Assembly (NCBI GenBank): GCA_945866505.1
Contig: CAMBHH010000057.1
Coordinates: forward strand, 1 to 17,619
DNA from: Flavobacterium psychrophilum
GTDB lineage: Bacteria > Bacteroidota > Bacteroidia > Flavobacteriales > Flavobacteriaceae
Direction: 5' to 3'
Length of the DNA: 17,619 nt
Part shown: piece after piece, positions 7,196 to 15,587 of the stretch
How positions within the stretch are numbered: the first letter of the stretch is position 1
Layout: each line of letters begins with the position of its first letter
Translations under genes and position numbers: made by a program
The notes under the pieces: generated by a model
The model's database searches: none
Told to the model about the DNA's origin: nothing
Seen by the model: only the letters and a program-made list of their open reading frames with translations

Positions 7196-9166
7196 TTGCT
7201 TCTATTGAATCTGTTTTGGGGTTGCAACGCCAAAAATGAAACAGAAGTACTTTATAAAAAAGCCGATACGGTGACCACAGACCCTACCTGTATCTGGCTC
7301 AAAAACAGTGAAAACTTCTTTAAACCAAGTTATATGCCTGTTTTTTATAAGTTTTATAATAAAAAGATAAAAGAAAAGGATTATCACTTGGCCTTAAGAG
7401 CCCTTGAATTGATGCTGTGGAACAACGATTTTGCCGACACTTTTACAGAAGAAACCCTCGAAACCGCCAAGCGCTTATCACGACCTTTTATCAACAAAGT
7501 TCGCCCGTATGAACTTAATTTTCTTTATTACTTCTTCGGTAAATTTTATAGGGCAAAAGGTGATTTTAATACTGCCATTTACTATTATAAAAAAGTTGAT
7601 CAGGTCGAGGTTGTGAATTATAAAAGCTGCGCACAAAAAAGTTTAGCGTGTCAAGAAATTTCTTGGTGCTATTCTAGGATGGGCAAGCAAGACGTGGCAC
7701 TAGCATACAGTTTTAAAGCATTGGAATACATTAAAAAAACCGATACTCAAATTCTAGTCCCTCCAGTTTACAACACATTATCAGCGATTTATGAATCCTT
7801 GAAGGACTATAAAAACGCTCTGTTGTACACAGACAAAACCTTAGCCTTCTATAAAGAAGGCCAAGAAGAAATGTGGCAAGATAATAAGTTTGTTATGCTC
7901 TGCAATAAAGTGCGATTGTTAGATATTATGGGAAAACAAGAATTAAGAGCAAAATTATTAGACTCTACCTATCACGCCTATAAGAAAAAAAGCTTTTCGC
8001 ATCCTCCAACAAAAGTTTTGATCAATACTATGTACGTTAAAAAATTAATTGACGAAAAAAAAATAGTAGAAGCCAAAGCCATTTTAGACGAACTAGCACC
8101 TGAAGTAAAAGCATTGAATTACGGCGAACCTAATAAACAATATGCCATTGCCCTAGCACAATTTGAAGCTGCAAAAGGTCGCAACCTCATCAACAAAAAA
8201 TTTATTATAGATGCAATACCATCACTAATAGAAACCGAAGATTATTACACCCTCAGGGAAATGTATGTTGTATTGTATGAAGATGCCTTAATTAAAAAAG
8301 AGTTTAAAACCGCGTTAGAATATTTAGAGGAAATAAATAGTGCAACGGACACTCTGGACACTAGAGCCAGGATAAATAAAGCGGCAGAGTTTAAAGAAAA
8401 ATATAAAGCCAAAGAAAAAGAAAGCAAGATTTTGCTTCAAGAAAAAACAATCCTAAACAACAAAGCAACCATTTCCTTATTGATTTCGGTTGTATTGGGA
8501 TTGTTAATCTTGACGGTTTACATCATTTCTAGACAAAAACAAAAAAGGTTGCAATTTGAAAAAGAAAATATACAACTCTACACCAAACAATTACTAGAAA
8601 AAACCGAGGAAGAACGCAAACGAATTTCCAGCGATTTGCACGATAGCGTGAGTCACGAATTATTAGGTTTGAAAAATCCATCGGCTGAAAAATCAGATCC
8701 AACCAACACAAAAATTGACAATATTATCAATGACATCCGCAGCATTAGTAGAAATTTGCATCCCATAATGTTCGATAAAATAGGGCTAAAAGCAAGTGTG
8801 GAACAACTGACAGAACGCGCACAAGCCGTCAATGATTTTATGGTAACATCCGAGATTAATTATGAAGGTTCCTTAGCCACATCTGATGAATTGCAAATGT
8901 ACCGCATCATTCAAGAAGCCCTATCCAATGTGATTAAATATGCCGATGCTATGGCTGCAAAAATTACAATTTTAGAGAAAAATGACGCCCTTTATGTTGA
9001 AATTAAAGACAATGGCAAAGGATTTAATGTCAAAGAAATTTTGAACGGTTCCAAATCCTTTGGTCTTCACAACATTATCGAACGCAGTAAAGCCATTGGC
9101 GGAAAAACCAAAATAACCTCGAACAAAAACGGAACGAGTATACTAATACAAATCAAAAAATCATAA
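7196..9166 (+). CDS. TPR-containing sensor histidine kinase (HisKA_3 type), N-terminus altered
   Basis: The frame from TTG 7196 gives 656 residues. Order: hydrophobic start with Cys10 of a probable lipobox; TPR-like helical repeats, about 50-400; a membrane helix, about 424-445 (ISLLISVVLGLLILTVYII); a coiled stretch; the H-box EERKRISSDLHDSVSHELLG with phospho-acceptor His482; N-box IIQEALSNVIKYA (Asn578); G1 box DNGKGF (605-610); G2 segment FGLHNIIER (622-630). It should autophosphorylate in response to a signal sensed by the periplasmic TPR region and pass the phosphate to the regulator encoded next (stop and start share one base, TAATG). The dimerisation region between H-box and N-box is short, as in the NarX/DesK-type family. 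The native start was probably ATG 7142, but a TAG interrupts it; TTG is the first usable start afterwards and lacks a charged n-region. Confidence 0.85.
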   Translation: MLLLNLFWGCNAKNETEVLYKKADTVTTDPTCIWLKNSENFFKPSYMPVFYKFYNKKIKEKDYHLALRALELMLWNNDFADTFTEETLETAKRLSRPFINKVRPYELNFLYYFFGKFYRAKGDFNTAIYYYKKVDQVEVVNYKSCAQKSLACQEISWCYSRMGKQDVALAYSFKALEYIKKTDTQILVPPVYNTLSAIYESLKDYKNALLYTDKTLAFYKEGQEEMWQDNKFVMLCNKVRLLDIMGKQELRAKLLDSTYHAYKKKSFSHPPTKVLINTMYVKKLIDEKKIVEAKAILDELAPEVKALNYGEPNKQYAIALAQFEAAKGRNLINKKFIIDAIPSLIETEDYYTLREMYVVLYEDALIKKEFKTALEYLEEINSATDTLDTRARINKAAEFKEKYKAKEKESKILLQEKTILNNKATISLLISVVLGLLILTVYIISRQKQKRLQFEKENIQLYTKQLLEKTEEERKRISSDLHDSVSHELLGLKNPSAEKSDPTNTKIDNIINDIRSISRNLHPIMFDKIGLKASVEQLTERAQAVNDFMVTSEINYEGSLATSDELQMYRIIQEALSNVIKYADAMAAKITILEKNDALYVEIKDNGKGFNVKEILNGSKSFGLHNIIERSKAIGGKTKITSNKNGTSILIQIKKS

Positions 9167-9783
9167 TGAAAATACTCCTTGCCGATGATCATCCTTTTAC
9201 ACTACAAGGCACAAAAAGTTTTGTAGAATCGTATGGGTACCGCGTTTTAGATACTTGTTCCAACGGTGTTTCGGCATTGAACCTGATTACACTTCATCAT
9301 CAGGATGTTGCTATTTTAGATATTAATATGCCGGGCTTAGACGGACTAGAAGTGGCAAAGAAAGTGCAAGAAAGCAAACTGAAAACCAAAATAGTTTTGC
9401 TCACGATGCACAAAGAAATGACTGTATATAAAAAGGCAATGCAATACAATATTTATGGCTACGTCCTGAAAGAACATGCTCAAACAGAACTCGAAAAATG
9501 CTTGCTTGCTTTAAAAAAAGGAAATCGTTATGTGAGTGAGTTTCTCGAAGACGACTTGGTTGTGGACAATCAGAAGGAGGTCACTGAATTAAATCAATTG
9601 ACTTTAGCCGAAAGAAAAATTGTAACCCTTATTGCCCAACAAAAAACCAGCAAACAAATTGCTGAAATGCTATTCTTATCCGAAAAAACAGTAGAAGGAC
9701 ATCGCACTACTATTATTGAGAAATTAGGCTTGCCTAAAGAAAAAAACACCTTATTGATTTGGGCAATTCAAAATATAAAGTAG
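9166..9783 (+). CDS. NarL/LuxR-family response regulator
   Basis: The 205-residue protein has an N-terminal receiver (1-120) with the acidic pair Asp7-Asp8, phospho-acceptor Asp52 (AILDINMPGLDG), Thr80 and Lys102, all in place. A C-terminal LuxR/GerE helix-turn-helix follows (about 142-203: LTLAERKIVTLIAQQKTSKQ, recognition helix SEKTVEGHRTTIIEKLG). Phosphorylated by the kinase encoded just upstream, it should dimerise and bind inverted-repeat DNA. It is translated from an ATG overlapping the kinase stop. The dyads at 5594-5607 and 7068-7080 are the best candidate sites in the window, but that is inference. Confidence 0.95.
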   Translation: MKILLADDHPFTLQGTKSFVESYGYRVLDTCSNGVSALNLITLHHQDVAILDINMPGLDGLEVAKKVQESKLKTKIVLLTMHKEMTVYKKAMQYNIYGYVLKEHAQTELEKCLLALKKGNRYVSEFLEDDLVVDNQKEVTELNQLTLAERKIVTLIAQQKTSKQIAEMLFLSEKTVEGHRTTIIEKLGLPKEKNTLLIWAIQNIK

Positions 9784-9829
9784 CACTATACCAAAAATTA
9801 ATATCTTGTAATCCAATCTTATGACGCTG

Positions 9830-9888
9830 TTTGTCACGCTGTAAAGCGTCCCTACTATCGTGCGTTGCGACTCCTACGGAGTGACAAA
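9830..9888. repeat. Inverted repeat TTTGTCAC / GTGACAAA
   Basis: TTTGTCAC (9830-9837) pairs with GTGACAAA (9881-9888). Two short inner hairpins (ACGCTGTAAAGCGT; CTCCTACGGAG) and a doubled ACGCTGT lie in it. It is richer in GC than its surroundings. It could be a small dispersed element and could also end the kinase/regulator transcript, since a short A/T tract follows. I see nothing else in 9784-10050. Confidence 0.6.
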
Positions 9889-10091
9889 AAGTCTTATATT
9901 TTTGTACTATTTTATAAGCATTTTAGGTGTTACATACACAACCTTTGTACTGTACGAATAACTTTAACCCAAAACATTCCCGATTTTTTAAAATTCTAGT
10001 TAAAATTATAGAAAAGAACAGAGAGAAAGTCTGAGCATAACAATTGTATGATTTTTTGTTGCTGGCAATTTTTTTTCACTCATTTTGTTTT

Positions 10092-10260
10092 ATAGAAACA
10101 ATAAAATTAAATGCTGATTTGATTGTTTCTCAATTAATTGAAGCTGCAAAACAACTTTCGCCTAAAGACCGATTAAAAGTGAATGATGCCATTTGGACTG
10201 AAAATAGGGCAATTCCAGTTGCGTACCAACGAATTGTTTTAAATCGAATGGCAAAAGCGA
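10092..10260 (+). pseudogene. Decayed copy of the addiction-module antitoxin gene
   Basis: This stretch aligns without gaps to 11286-11454 of the intact antitoxin gene. The aligned protein shares blocks such as KQLSPKDRLKVNDAIWT and QRIVLxRMAKA. The start codon is ATA here instead of ATG, and homology stops at position 10260, so the last ~16 residues (NPERLLDWDEVSKML in the intact copy) are missing. The homology extends upstream to about 10052, so the leader was duplicated too. A longer open frame (10044-10397, TTG start) runs through it and on into unrelated sequence, but I do not regard it as a gene. Confidence 0.8.
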
Positions 10261-10273
10261 GGTTGATAAACTA

Positions 10274-10834
10274 TTATGTACTAGCCATCTTTTTTGTCTC
10301 ATTTCTTCTCAAAAATTCTGAAAAAACGAACACAGGATCTTCACCTGATTCAATTAAATTAGTAAAAGACCATAAACAATCTTTCGTTAATTTATAATGA
10401 GTGTCAGTATCTGAATCTATTTCTCCAGGAAATAAGGAATAGGTTAAAACATCTCTAGAATAAATAAATTCAACGTGATTGTATTTTACACTTACTTTAA
10501 CGATACCACATTTTAACAAGCCATTGAAATGGGAAGCTAATACTAATATATCATTGGTAATTTCTTCATCAAACCGTTTCAGGATTGTTGATCTAAAGTT
10601 TAATTTACCTGCCCTCACTGAATAATTAAAATCCACATAATTTGTGTCGTCTACTTTAAACCCACATTCAATAGATTTCTCTTTGTCAAATTGTCCAAAA
10701 TTCCATCCAGATTTTTTATGAAATTTAATTAGGTCATTCCACACAAAATTTGAAGCATTTTTAACATTTAACAATCTATATACTCTTTTAAATCGGAATT
10801 TAATTTTGCGACATAAAACGGTTATTTTTCTCAT
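10274..10834 (-). CDS. Hypothetical protein, 186 residues
   Basis: I do not recognise this family. The product begins MRKITVLCRKIKFRFKRVYR, strongly basic for the first 20 residues, and has no signal peptide or membrane helix. The middle part (about 75-150) looks like alternating strands and helices (KLNFRSTILKRF, IVKVSVKYNHVEFIYS). A helical end follows (LWSFTNLIESGEDPVFVFSE). The pattern vaguely recalls YbjN-like small alpha/beta proteins, but this is a weak guess. The gene is AT-rich and sits on the opposite strand between the two antitoxin copies. Its stop is only 14 bases from the point where the damaged copy loses homology, which suggests it arrived with the event that broke that copy. 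Confidence 0.65.
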   Translation of the reverse strand: MRKITVLCRKIKFRFKRVYRLLNVKNASNFVWNDLIKFHKKSGWNFGQFDKEKSIECGFKVDDTNYVDFNYSVRAGKLNFRSTILKRFDEEITNDILVLASHFNGLLKCGIVKVSVKYNHVEFIYSRDVLTYSLFPGEIDSDTDTHYKLTKDCLWSFTNLIESGEDPVFVFSEFLRRNETKKMAST

Positions 10835-11240
10835 AATAAAATTTTTAAATGTTGAAAAAAAAAATGAAAACTATTAGTTTAACTATGATTGTTTTTTTAT
10901 TAATCTATCACTACTAGGTATAAATTGAAATACAACCGATAAATATCTTCTAGATAAACTTTGGTTTGATTTTCTTTGTCAAACTTATAAAATTTATTTT
11001 AACCAACAAAATAAAATATAGATAAAGTACCTATAATATCGATGAAATACATCTTTATTTTTAAATTGTAATCTTAAAACTACAATATTGTGTATAATAT
11101 TTATTTTGGATTTATAGTAAACAGAGGATTCACGGTAATAAACGTGAACTCGATGTAACGAATAAATAAGCAAAAAGTATGCTGTTTTCAAAATCTAAAT
11201 CAATAGAAGTTTATTTAGAGAAGAAAGATGATGAAAATTG
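10835..11240. other. AT-rich intergenic stretch, no recognised feature
   Basis: Very AT-rich sequence with scattered stop codons in all frames apart from a short minus-strand frame (10994-11191) whose product (many Tyr, Ile, Lys, Phe) looks like translated AT-rich DNA. I see no hairpin, repeat or promoter that I can support here. Confidence 0.5.
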
Positions 11241-11251
11241 GCGGACTTTTT

Positions 11252-11280
11252 TTTGTAGCAATATGCTTTCACTAACTTTA
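11252..11280 (+). promoter_or_regulatory. Weak promoter candidate of the antitoxin gene
   Basis: TTTG (11252-11255), 17 bases, TAACTTTA (11273-11280), one mismatch to TAnnTTTG. It lies 5 bases before the ATG, so the transcript would be nearly leaderless. The damaged copy has TTTG and TCATTTTG in comparable positions. Confidence 0.3.
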
Positions 11281-11285
11281 TTTTT

Positions 11286-11507
11286 ATGGAAACAATAAAA
11301 TTAAATATCGATTTGAGTGTCACTCCATTAATTGAAGCCGTGAAACAACTTTCGCCTAAAGACCGATTAAAAGTGAACGATGCCATTTGGACTGATGGTA
11401 TTGAAATTCCCGCTGAACACCAAAGAATCGTTTTAGATCGCATGGCAAAGGCGAAAGCAAATCCCGAAAGACTCTTAGATTGGGATGAAGTTTCTAAAAT
11501 GCTATAA
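11286..11507 (+). CDS. Addiction-module-type antitoxin (Unstab_antitox-like), orphan
   Basis: The 73-residue protein starts METIKLNIDL, has the pattern LSPKDRLKVNDAIW in the middle, and ends NPERLLDWDEVSKML. This matches the small 'addiction module protein' family (PF09720-like), in which an N-terminal helix pair is followed by a Ser/Asp-Trp-Asp/Glu-Glu-Val tail. Such antitoxins normally precede a RelE/ParE-type toxin gene. Here no toxin frame follows within the 150 bases before thiL, nor precedes it, so it is an orphan. It may be a leftover that protects against incoming toxins, or simply a relic; the ORF is intact with no unusual codons. A truncated duplicate lies 1.2 kb upstream. Confidence 0.8.
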   Translation: METIKLNIDLSVTPLIEAVKQLSPKDRLKVNDAIWTDGIEIPAEHQRIVLDRMAKAKANPERLLDWDEVSKML

Positions 11508-11567
11508 AACATTCAAAAACTTTGGAATACGAGACCTATATAATTTCGGAAATTACCAGATTTATTA

Positions 11568-11601
11568 TTTGGCAAAAAGACTAGTCTTATTTGTACCTTT
11601 G
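11568..11601 (+). promoter_or_regulatory. Promoter of thiL
   Basis: TTTG (11568-11571), 22 bases, TACCTTTG (11594-11601), an exact TAnnTTTG match. Transcription would start near 11608, about 50 bases before the ATG at 11657. No THI-box (TPP riboswitch) is visible in this leader. Confidence 0.5.
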
Positions 11602-11656
11602 CCACTTTAAGAATTAATAAAACCGAACGGAGATTGCTTTGTTCCTTCAAATAACT

Positions 11657-12706
11657 ATGATAGAAGACAAATCCCCACAAAGAACCAGTATTGCTCAATT
11701 AGGCGAATTTGGACTGATAGACCACTTGACCAAAAACTTTGAAATCAACCAAACCTCAACATTAAAAGGCATTGGCGACGATGCAGCCGTTTTGGATTTC
11801 AAGGATAAAAAAGTCGTGGTATCAACCGATATTTTGGTCGAAGGAGTTCATTTTGATTTGGGTTATATGCCTTTGAGACATTTGGGTTACAAAGCTGTGG
11901 TGGTCAATGTTTCAGATATTTGTGCGATGAATGCTAAAACAACTCAAATCTTGGTTTCAATAGCCGTTTCCAATCGTTTTCCACTCGAAGCTCTAGAAGA
12001 ATTATTTGATGGAATTACGCACGCTGCCAATGAATATAAACTAGATGTTATTGGTGGCGACACAACTTCCTCACAAAAAGGAATGATTATTAGCATTACC
12101 GTAATTGGTGAAGCAAATGAAGATGAAATTGTGTATAGAAACGGAGCTGGTGAAACCGATTTACTGGTAGTAACTGGTGATATTGGTGCCGCCTATATGG
12201 GATTGCAAGTTCTTGAAAGGGAGAAACAAGTGTTTCAGGTAAACCCTAATTCGCAACCTGATTTGGATGCCTACACCTATTTAATAGAACGCCAACTAAA
12301 GCCCGAAGCTCGCAAGGATGTTCGCACTTTGTTGCACGCTTTGGAAATAAAACCAACCGCAATGATTGATATTTCGGATGGATTGTCGTCTGAAATTATG
12401 CATATTTGCAAACAGTCGAAAGTGGGTTGTAATTTGTATGAAGACAAATTGCCGCTTGATCCACAATTTATGAACACTTGCGAAGAATTCGATCTCGATG
12501 CAACTACCGTTGCCATAAACGGTGGAGAGGATTATGAATTGCTTTTCACCATTAAAATGGAAGATTTTGACAAGATAAAAGGAAATCCAAATTTCACTAT
12601 TATTGGTCATATGACGCAAGAAAGTGAAGGAATACATTTAGTAACTCGCGCTAATACTAGAATCCCCCTTAAAGCTCGTGGATGGAATGCACTTGAGGAA
12701 AGGTAA
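11657..12706 (+). CDS. thiL: Thiamine-monophosphate kinase
   Basis: The 349-residue product (ATG 11657; a TTG six codons upstream is less likely) converts thiamine monophosphate and ATP to thiamine pyrophosphate, the last step of the cofactor pathway, in the cytoplasm. It shows the AIR-synthase-like (PurM) fold landmarks of ThiL: GIGDDAAVL (Mg/ATP site, about 37-45), VSTDILVEGVHF (about 54-65), RHLGYKAVVVNVSDICAMNA (about 73-92), GGDTTSS, VTGDIG, MIDISDGLSSE and INGGEDYELLFT. All are intact and the length is normal for Bacteroidota. It stands alone, converges with the regulator gene that ends at 12720 (13-base gap), and has its own promoter. Confidence 0.97.
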   Translation: MIEDKSPQRTSIAQLGEFGLIDHLTKNFEINQTSTLKGIGDDAAVLDFKDKKVVVSTDILVEGVHFDLGYMPLRHLGYKAVVVNVSDICAMNAKTTQILVSIAVSNRFPLEALEELFDGITHAANEYKLDVIGGDTTSSQKGMIISITVIGEANEDEIVYRNGAGETDLLVVTGDIGAAYMGLQVLEREKQVFQVNPNSQPDLDAYTYLIERQLKPEARKDVRTLLHALEIKPTAMIDISDGLSSEIMHICKQSKVGCNLYEDKLPLDPQFMNTCEEFDLDATTVAINGGEDYELLFTIKMEDFDKIKGNPNFTIIGHMTQESEGIHLVTRANTRIPLKARGWNALEER

Positions 12707-12719
12707 ATACAGAAGCGAT

Positions 12720-13415
12720 TTAAGTTAGTAAGCCTTTGTCTTTAGCAACTTTCACTAATTCAACATCTGTTCCTTCTGCTATGGCTAACAATTTCATGAG
12801 ATTCATTTTTCTTGTTTCAATAGCTTTTAAAGTAATAGGAATATATTTAGGAATATCTATCGTTTTTGTTCCTCTTGAAATATGAAAAAGGATTTGTTTG
12901 TCAAAGAGATCTATTTCTATGGTTTCCAGTTCTGACTGGTCAATCATTTTTTGAATGGATTTACTGTAATAGGTTTCATTATTGATGACTTTATTGAATC
13001 CAAAAAGCAATTCGTTATATGTTAAATCATTTTTTATTACCAACCCACTTGGCTTAATCGCATCTATTATTGTTCTTATTTTTAGCAATTCAGAATACAT
13101 GGTAAGCAAAATTATTTTGCAGTTTGGCATGTATTGATTTAATAATTTTGCTAAATCTTCACCTGAAAAAATTTCTTTATCATCATAAGAAGGCATACTA
13201 ATGTCTAAAAAAGCAATATCAAACGCTGGTGATTTAGGATTTGTTATTTTAGTATAGGCTGATCGGCAGTCCTTCGCATCGGCTATAACAAATTCGTATT
13301 TTTTAGGTTTATATCTTACTATTGCATTTTTGTAGCCTTGAATAACAAATGGGTGATCATCTACAATAAAGATGTTTTTTTTAATAGTGTTTAAGGCTAA
13401 TGAGTCCACAGTCAT
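12720..13415 (-). CDS. Response regulator (receiver plus LuxR-like HTH)
   Basis: The 231-residue protein has a receiver domain (about 13-140) with Asp19-Asp20, phospho-acceptor Asp71 (IAFLDISMP), Thr105 and Lys128. After the Asp loop it carries a few extra residues (SYDDKEIFSG) compared with the regulator at 9166-9783. The C-terminal part (about 168-225) resembles a LuxR-type helix-turn-helix (DKQILFHISRGTKTIDIPKY, then TLKAIETRKMNLMKLL), more diverged than in the other regulator. It follows the kinase gene by 21 bases on the same strand and should be its partner. What it controls is not visible; its own operon and the repeat-protein gene just upstream are candidates. Confidence 0.9.
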   Translation of the reverse strand: MTVDSLALNTIKKNIFIVDDHPFVIQGYKNAIVRYKPKKYEFVIADAKDCRSAYTKITNPKSPAFDIAFLDISMPSYDDKEIFSGEDLAKLLNQYMPNCKIILLTMYSELLKIRTIIDAIKPSGLVIKNDLTYNELLFGFNKVINNETYYSKSIQKMIDQSELETIEIDLFDKQILFHISRGTKTIDIPKYIPITLKAIETRKMNLMKLLAIAEGTDVELVKVAKDKGLLT

Positions 13416-13436
13416 TTGATTGCTATTTTTGTTTTT

Positions 13437-15461
13437 TTAAATTGGGATTATAACATTGATTGTTGTCCCTTGGCCTTTATTTGATTGTATTTCACAAGTT
13501 CCTTCGCATTCCGCAATTCTAGAAAACATGTTTTTCAAACCAATTCCCTTTTTTGTTTTATTTACATCAAAACCAACTCCGTCATCACTTATGCTCAAAA
13601 ATAAATAATCAACTCCGTTTTTAAATTCTACTTTAATAGTGTTGGCATGTGCATATTTGTTGCAATTTTGCAATGACTCCTGGATGACCCTAAATAAATT
13701 TATTTTAATAGTATTACTTATTAAATCCCATTTAATTGTTGAATCAATAAAAGAAATCAACTTTGTACTGGACATCTTTTTTTGATCTTCTAAGAGATTG
13801 TCAACAATCGCAACGAAGTTATTAATTAATTCTGATTTTTCCCTACTCAAATCATGAGAAATTTCACGAATATCTAATTCAATGTTTTTCAATTCGGATA
13901 TATAACTGATTATCTGATGTGATGCGTTTTTAAGTTTGCTTTTATTCAAACTATCTAAATTCATCCGAACCCCGAACATTCTTCCTAAAACGCCGTCGTG
14001 CAAATCTTGAGCAATTCTTTGCTTCTCATTAACCCTAATATGATCTACATTATTTTGTTGTGCAATCATTAAATTATAGATTTCTTCGTTGGCTATTTGT
14101 TGTTCTTGTTTAAAAAGCAGCTCTCTGTTTTTGGCTTTTTGTGATTTGATAATGAACAAAAACATACCAATTATGAAAATGGAAACAAATAAGTAAACTA
14201 AATTCCTGTTTTGAAGGGTTAAATCGTTGTTTTCTTGTTTAATTTCATCTGTTTCATACTCAATACGGGTGAATTTATCAGCTATTTTCCGATCTGCTTT
14301 TTGCAAACTGTCGTTAATGTGTATGTATTCTTTGCTGTAAATTGTCGCTTTTGATGGTTCAATAATCGCTAATTGTTTCAGAGGTAATAAAAGATTTCGA
14401 GCGTTTTTAGCCTTTCGAGCTGATGTAAGTGCTTCGTTAGAATATTGAAACGCTTTAGTCATATTTCCTTTGGATGCATAATATTCTGATAAATGAATGT
14501 TACTAATAATAACACCAATAGTTAATTTTAAACTATCTCTCAATTGCAATGATTTATAAAACAATTCCGGGAGACCTTTTTCTTCCTTTGCCTTGAACCT
14601 GGAATAGCCCAAATTATCCATCAGCATTGCATATAAAGCAGGTTTGTATAAAATTAAATCTTTTTCTTGTAGTAATCCCTCTTCAAAATAGGGAGTTGCT
14701 TTTCTATTCTTATTCAAATTTTGATAAACCAACCCCAAATTGTTTAGTGAAGTAGCTTGCGATTGAAATTCGATAGGTGTTGTTTTTTTGTCAATATTGG
14801 TTAAGGCCTTTTTGTGAAACTCAATGGCTTTATCGTATTCGCCAAGTTCATTATAGATTAATCCTAAAAGGTTATTACATTCATATACTATATCATTAGC
14901 TTTTTCTCCTTTCAAAACTAGTAAAGCTTTAAAGACCGATATTTCGCTACCTAAAAAGTCACTTTCATTGAATTGTAATTGAGCTTTGTTCAATCGTGTT
15001 TTTGCAAGATTCAAATTGTCATTACGTTGAAGGTATATTTTTTCTGCTTTAAAATAATACAAAAAAGCACTATCCGACACGCTCTGTGACCCAAAATAAT
15101 CGCCCAAATAGGAATACGCTTTAGCGGTGCTCAAAGTATCTTTACTGACGATAGCTTTTTCTAAGACTACAAGCGACGTTTCTTTATAGGCTCTCAAATT
15201 GTTTATATTGTAATGTCGATTAGCAATCTTAAACAAATTGACTCTGTTCATGGAATCATTTGGCTGATTGATAATAATATCATAAGCTTTTTGAATATAG
15301 TCCTTTCTTTTTTGGGGAGCTGAATTAAAATCGTTAGCCTTTGATAAATAATTAGAAAGACTATCTACTTCAGTGTTAGAAATTCGATTTTCATTGTTCT
15401 TCGTCGTACAAGCAAAGAAAACCAAAAGCAATAGCATAATTATGTATGGAGTTCTTTTCAA
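13437..15461 (-). CDS. TPR-containing lipoprotein sensor histidine kinase
   Basis: The 674-residue protein begins with a lipoprotein signal (MKRTPYIIMLLLLVFFAC, Cys18). TPR-like repeats span about 40-400, with clear units such as ECNNLLGLIYNELGEYDKAI and SLNNLGLVYQNLNKNRKATP. A membrane helix lies at about 421-438 (LVYLFVSIFIIGMFLFII). The H-box KQRIAQDLHDGVLGRMFGVR has phospho-acceptor His488 (HisKA_3 type). The ATPase part has FRVIQESLQNCNKYA (Asn599), DDGVGF (626-631) and KGIGLKNMFSRI (638-649). It should sense a periplasmic signal through the TPR part, which often binds peptides in other families, and phosphorylate the regulator encoded 21 bases downstream. It has the same architecture as the kinase at 7196-9166, but with an intact signal peptide. 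The ATG at 15461 is the first in frame. Confidence 0.93.
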   Translation of the reverse strand: MKRTPYIIMLLLLVFFACTTKNNENRISNTEVDSLSNYLSKANDFNSAPQKRKDYIQKAYDIIINQPNDSMNRVNLFKIANRHYNINNLRAYKETSLVVLEKAIVSKDTLSTAKAYSYLGDYFGSQSVSDSAFLYYFKAEKIYLQRNDNLNLAKTRLNKAQLQFNESDFLGSEISVFKALLVLKGEKANDIVYECNNLLGLIYNELGEYDKAIEFHKKALTNIDKKTTPIEFQSQATSLNNLGLVYQNLNKNRKATPYFEEGLLQEKDLILYKPALYAMLMDNLGYSRFKAKEEKGLPELFYKSLQLRDSLKLTIGVIISNIHLSEYYASKGNMTKAFQYSNEALTSARKAKNARNLLLPLKQLAIIEPSKATIYSKEYIHINDSLQKADRKIADKFTRIEYETDEIKQENNDLTLQNRNLVYLFVSIFIIGMFLFIIKSQKAKNRELLFKQEQQIANEEIYNLMIAQQNNVDHIRVNEKQRIAQDLHDGVLGRMFGVRMNLDSLNKSKLKNASHQIISYISELKNIELDIREISHDLSREKSELINNFVAIVDNLLEDQKKMSSTKLISFIDSTIKWDLISNTIKINLFRVIQESLQNCNKYAHANTIKVEFKNGVDYLFLSISDDGVGFDVNKTKKGIGLKNMFSRIAECEGTCEIQSNKGQGTTINVIIPI

Positions 15462-15481
15462 TCTTAAGCTTTGAGTTTTAC

Positions 15482-15489
15482 CAAAAATA
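15482..15489 (-). promoter_or_regulatory. Candidate -7 element of the second kinase operon
   Basis: On the minus strand TATTTTTG matches TAnnTTTG and lies 21 bases before the ATG at 15461. A clear -33 TTTG was not found at the usual spacing. Confidence 0.35.
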
Positions 15490-15510
15490 CTAAAATAAAA
15501 CTACTAGCAT

Positions 15511-15541
15511 AAAAAAAGACTATCAATTATTGATAGTCTTT
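15511..15541 (-). terminator. Intrinsic terminator after the repeat-protein gene
   Basis: AAAGACTATCAA (15515-15526) pairs exactly with TTGATAGTCTTT (15530-15541) across a three-base loop. On the minus strand a run of seven T follows (15517-15511). It lies 46 bases past the repeat-protein stop and separates that gene from the kinase operon. Confidence 0.9.
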
Positions 15542-15587
15542 GCATAAATATTTTAAAAAAAATTAGCGCTAAGAAATAATAGTAGAT

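Noticed and set aside
10044..10397. 117-codon plus-strand frame over the damaged antitoxin
   Set aside because: TTG start and a C-terminal part that is the reverse strand of the hypothetical gene; only 10092-10260 has homology, so it is called a pseudogene.
10994..11191. 65-codon minus-strand frame
   Set aside because: Composition is that of translated AT-rich DNA, with no start context or homology.
11602..11656. TPP riboswitch before thiL
   Set aside because: The leader is short and lacks the CUGAGA and ACCUGA THI-box motifs.
11508..11656. Toxin gene after the antitoxin
   Set aside because: No frame of toxin size exists between the antitoxin stop and thiL on the plus strand.
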